IMG/VR virus record: IMGVR_UViG_3300032288_001236
Location: 1 to 25,759 of that record
DNA length: 25,759 bases
Origin: a virus
Strand: one strand, 5' to 3'
Position numbers and translations under genes: made by a program. Below are positions 25,646 through 25,759 of this stretch, piece after piece. Below the pieces are notes generated by a model. That model was not told the origin of the DNA and searched no databases. It saw nothing but the letters and a program-made list of their open reading frames with translations. The stretch's first letter is position 1; each line of letters starts with the position of its first letter.

Positions 25646-25759
25646 ATGGAATTTCTTGATCGCCTGGATAAGAGCAAGAGCAGAACGCCCTGTTGACTGC
25701 CCGCAAGGCAAAGCAAATGGGCATAGAGCCTCGGCTTGCTGTTGCTCTTGCGTATCAAG
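25646..25759 (+). pseudogene. Probable lytic transglycosylase, N-terminal fragment with apparent frameshift
   Basis: The ATG at 25646 reads MEFLDRLDKSKSRTPC and stops at 25694. The neighbouring frame is open from 25672 to the window edge and reads EQEQNALLTARKAKQMGIEP then RLAVALAYQ. The helix ending LAVALAYQ followed by a codon starting with G is what precedes the catalytic Glu of SLT-type transglycosylases, so an E would be expected just past the edge. One extra base at about 25669-25670 would join the frames. The SLT assignment rests on about 30 residues and is tentative, but a muralytic enzyme fits next to ejected proteins. Alternatives are a sequencing error or a later start at ATG 25717. 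Confidence 0.45.

Noticed and set aside
25664-25696. Programmed ribosomal frameshift in the last gene
   Set aside because: No X-XXY-YYZ slippery site or downstream hairpin is visible, and transglycosylase genes are not known for it; an indel is simpler.
1-25759. tRNA genes, integrase or attachment sites, insertion sequences, promoters and intrinsic terminators
   Set aside because: Coding sequence is continuous with gaps of 15 bases or less. I saw no cloverleaf-like sequence, no transposase or recombinase motif, and no G+C-rich hairpin followed by a T-run at gene ends.

Overview
The window is a stretch of a tailed double-stranded DNA bacteriophage genome, or of an integrated copy of one. Every gene I can support lies on the + strand. 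Genes abut or overlap by 1 to 53 bases and no gap exceeds about 15 bases. I find 23 genes: 21 complete, one cut at the 5' edge and one cut at the 3' edge. There is no tape-measure, sheath or tail-tube gene. The neck and tail genes are an SU10-type adaptor, a gp4/tubular-A-like adaptor and a nozzle/tubular-B-like protein, which points to podovirus (short-tail) morphology. A GH24 endolysin without a signal peptide, transmembrane holin candidates and SGNH and transglycosylase-like virion enzymes fit a Gram-negative host. The style of the genes resembles uncultured aquatic phages. The host cannot be named from this sequence. Terminase, portal, capsid and replication genes are not present.

Layout. 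1-2514: a truncated C1q-like virion protein, a basic DUF6321-like protein, a gp4-like adaptor carrying an inserted beta-sandwich, and a small zinc-binding protein. 2507-8812: two very large fibre genes. The first is built from shuffled and duplicated glycine/threonine modules. The second carries about 37 YadA-head-like 17-residue repeats and ends in a self-cleaving Peptidase_S74 chaperone. 8814-10023: a small protein after the fibre, a GT-A glycosyltransferase and two small genes, one of them only 57 codons. 10026-11591: the lysis cassette, with three small membrane proteins followed by a lysozyme. 11595-16388: a DUF5872-like protein, the SU10-type adaptor, a further fibre-like protein, the nozzle and a small conserved protein. 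16390-25759: a 2199-residue protein with an SGNH hydrolase domain, two more proteins resembling internal or ejected virion proteins, and the start of a probable lytic transglycosylase that is frameshifted in this sequence.

How the genes work together. The adaptors and nozzle would build the neck and short tail below the portal. The fibres would recognise the host. The last four genes look like the cargo that is ejected ahead of the DNA to cross the envelope, with esterase and muralytic activities. The membrane proteins and lysozyme would release progeny. The tight stop/start overlaps suggest translational coupling in one long late operon. I saw no convincing promoter, terminator, tRNA, CRISPR array, insertion sequence or attachment site.

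I did not find an unmistakably new system. The most unusual object is the giant SGNH-containing protein, followed by the modular insertions in the adaptor and nozzle.
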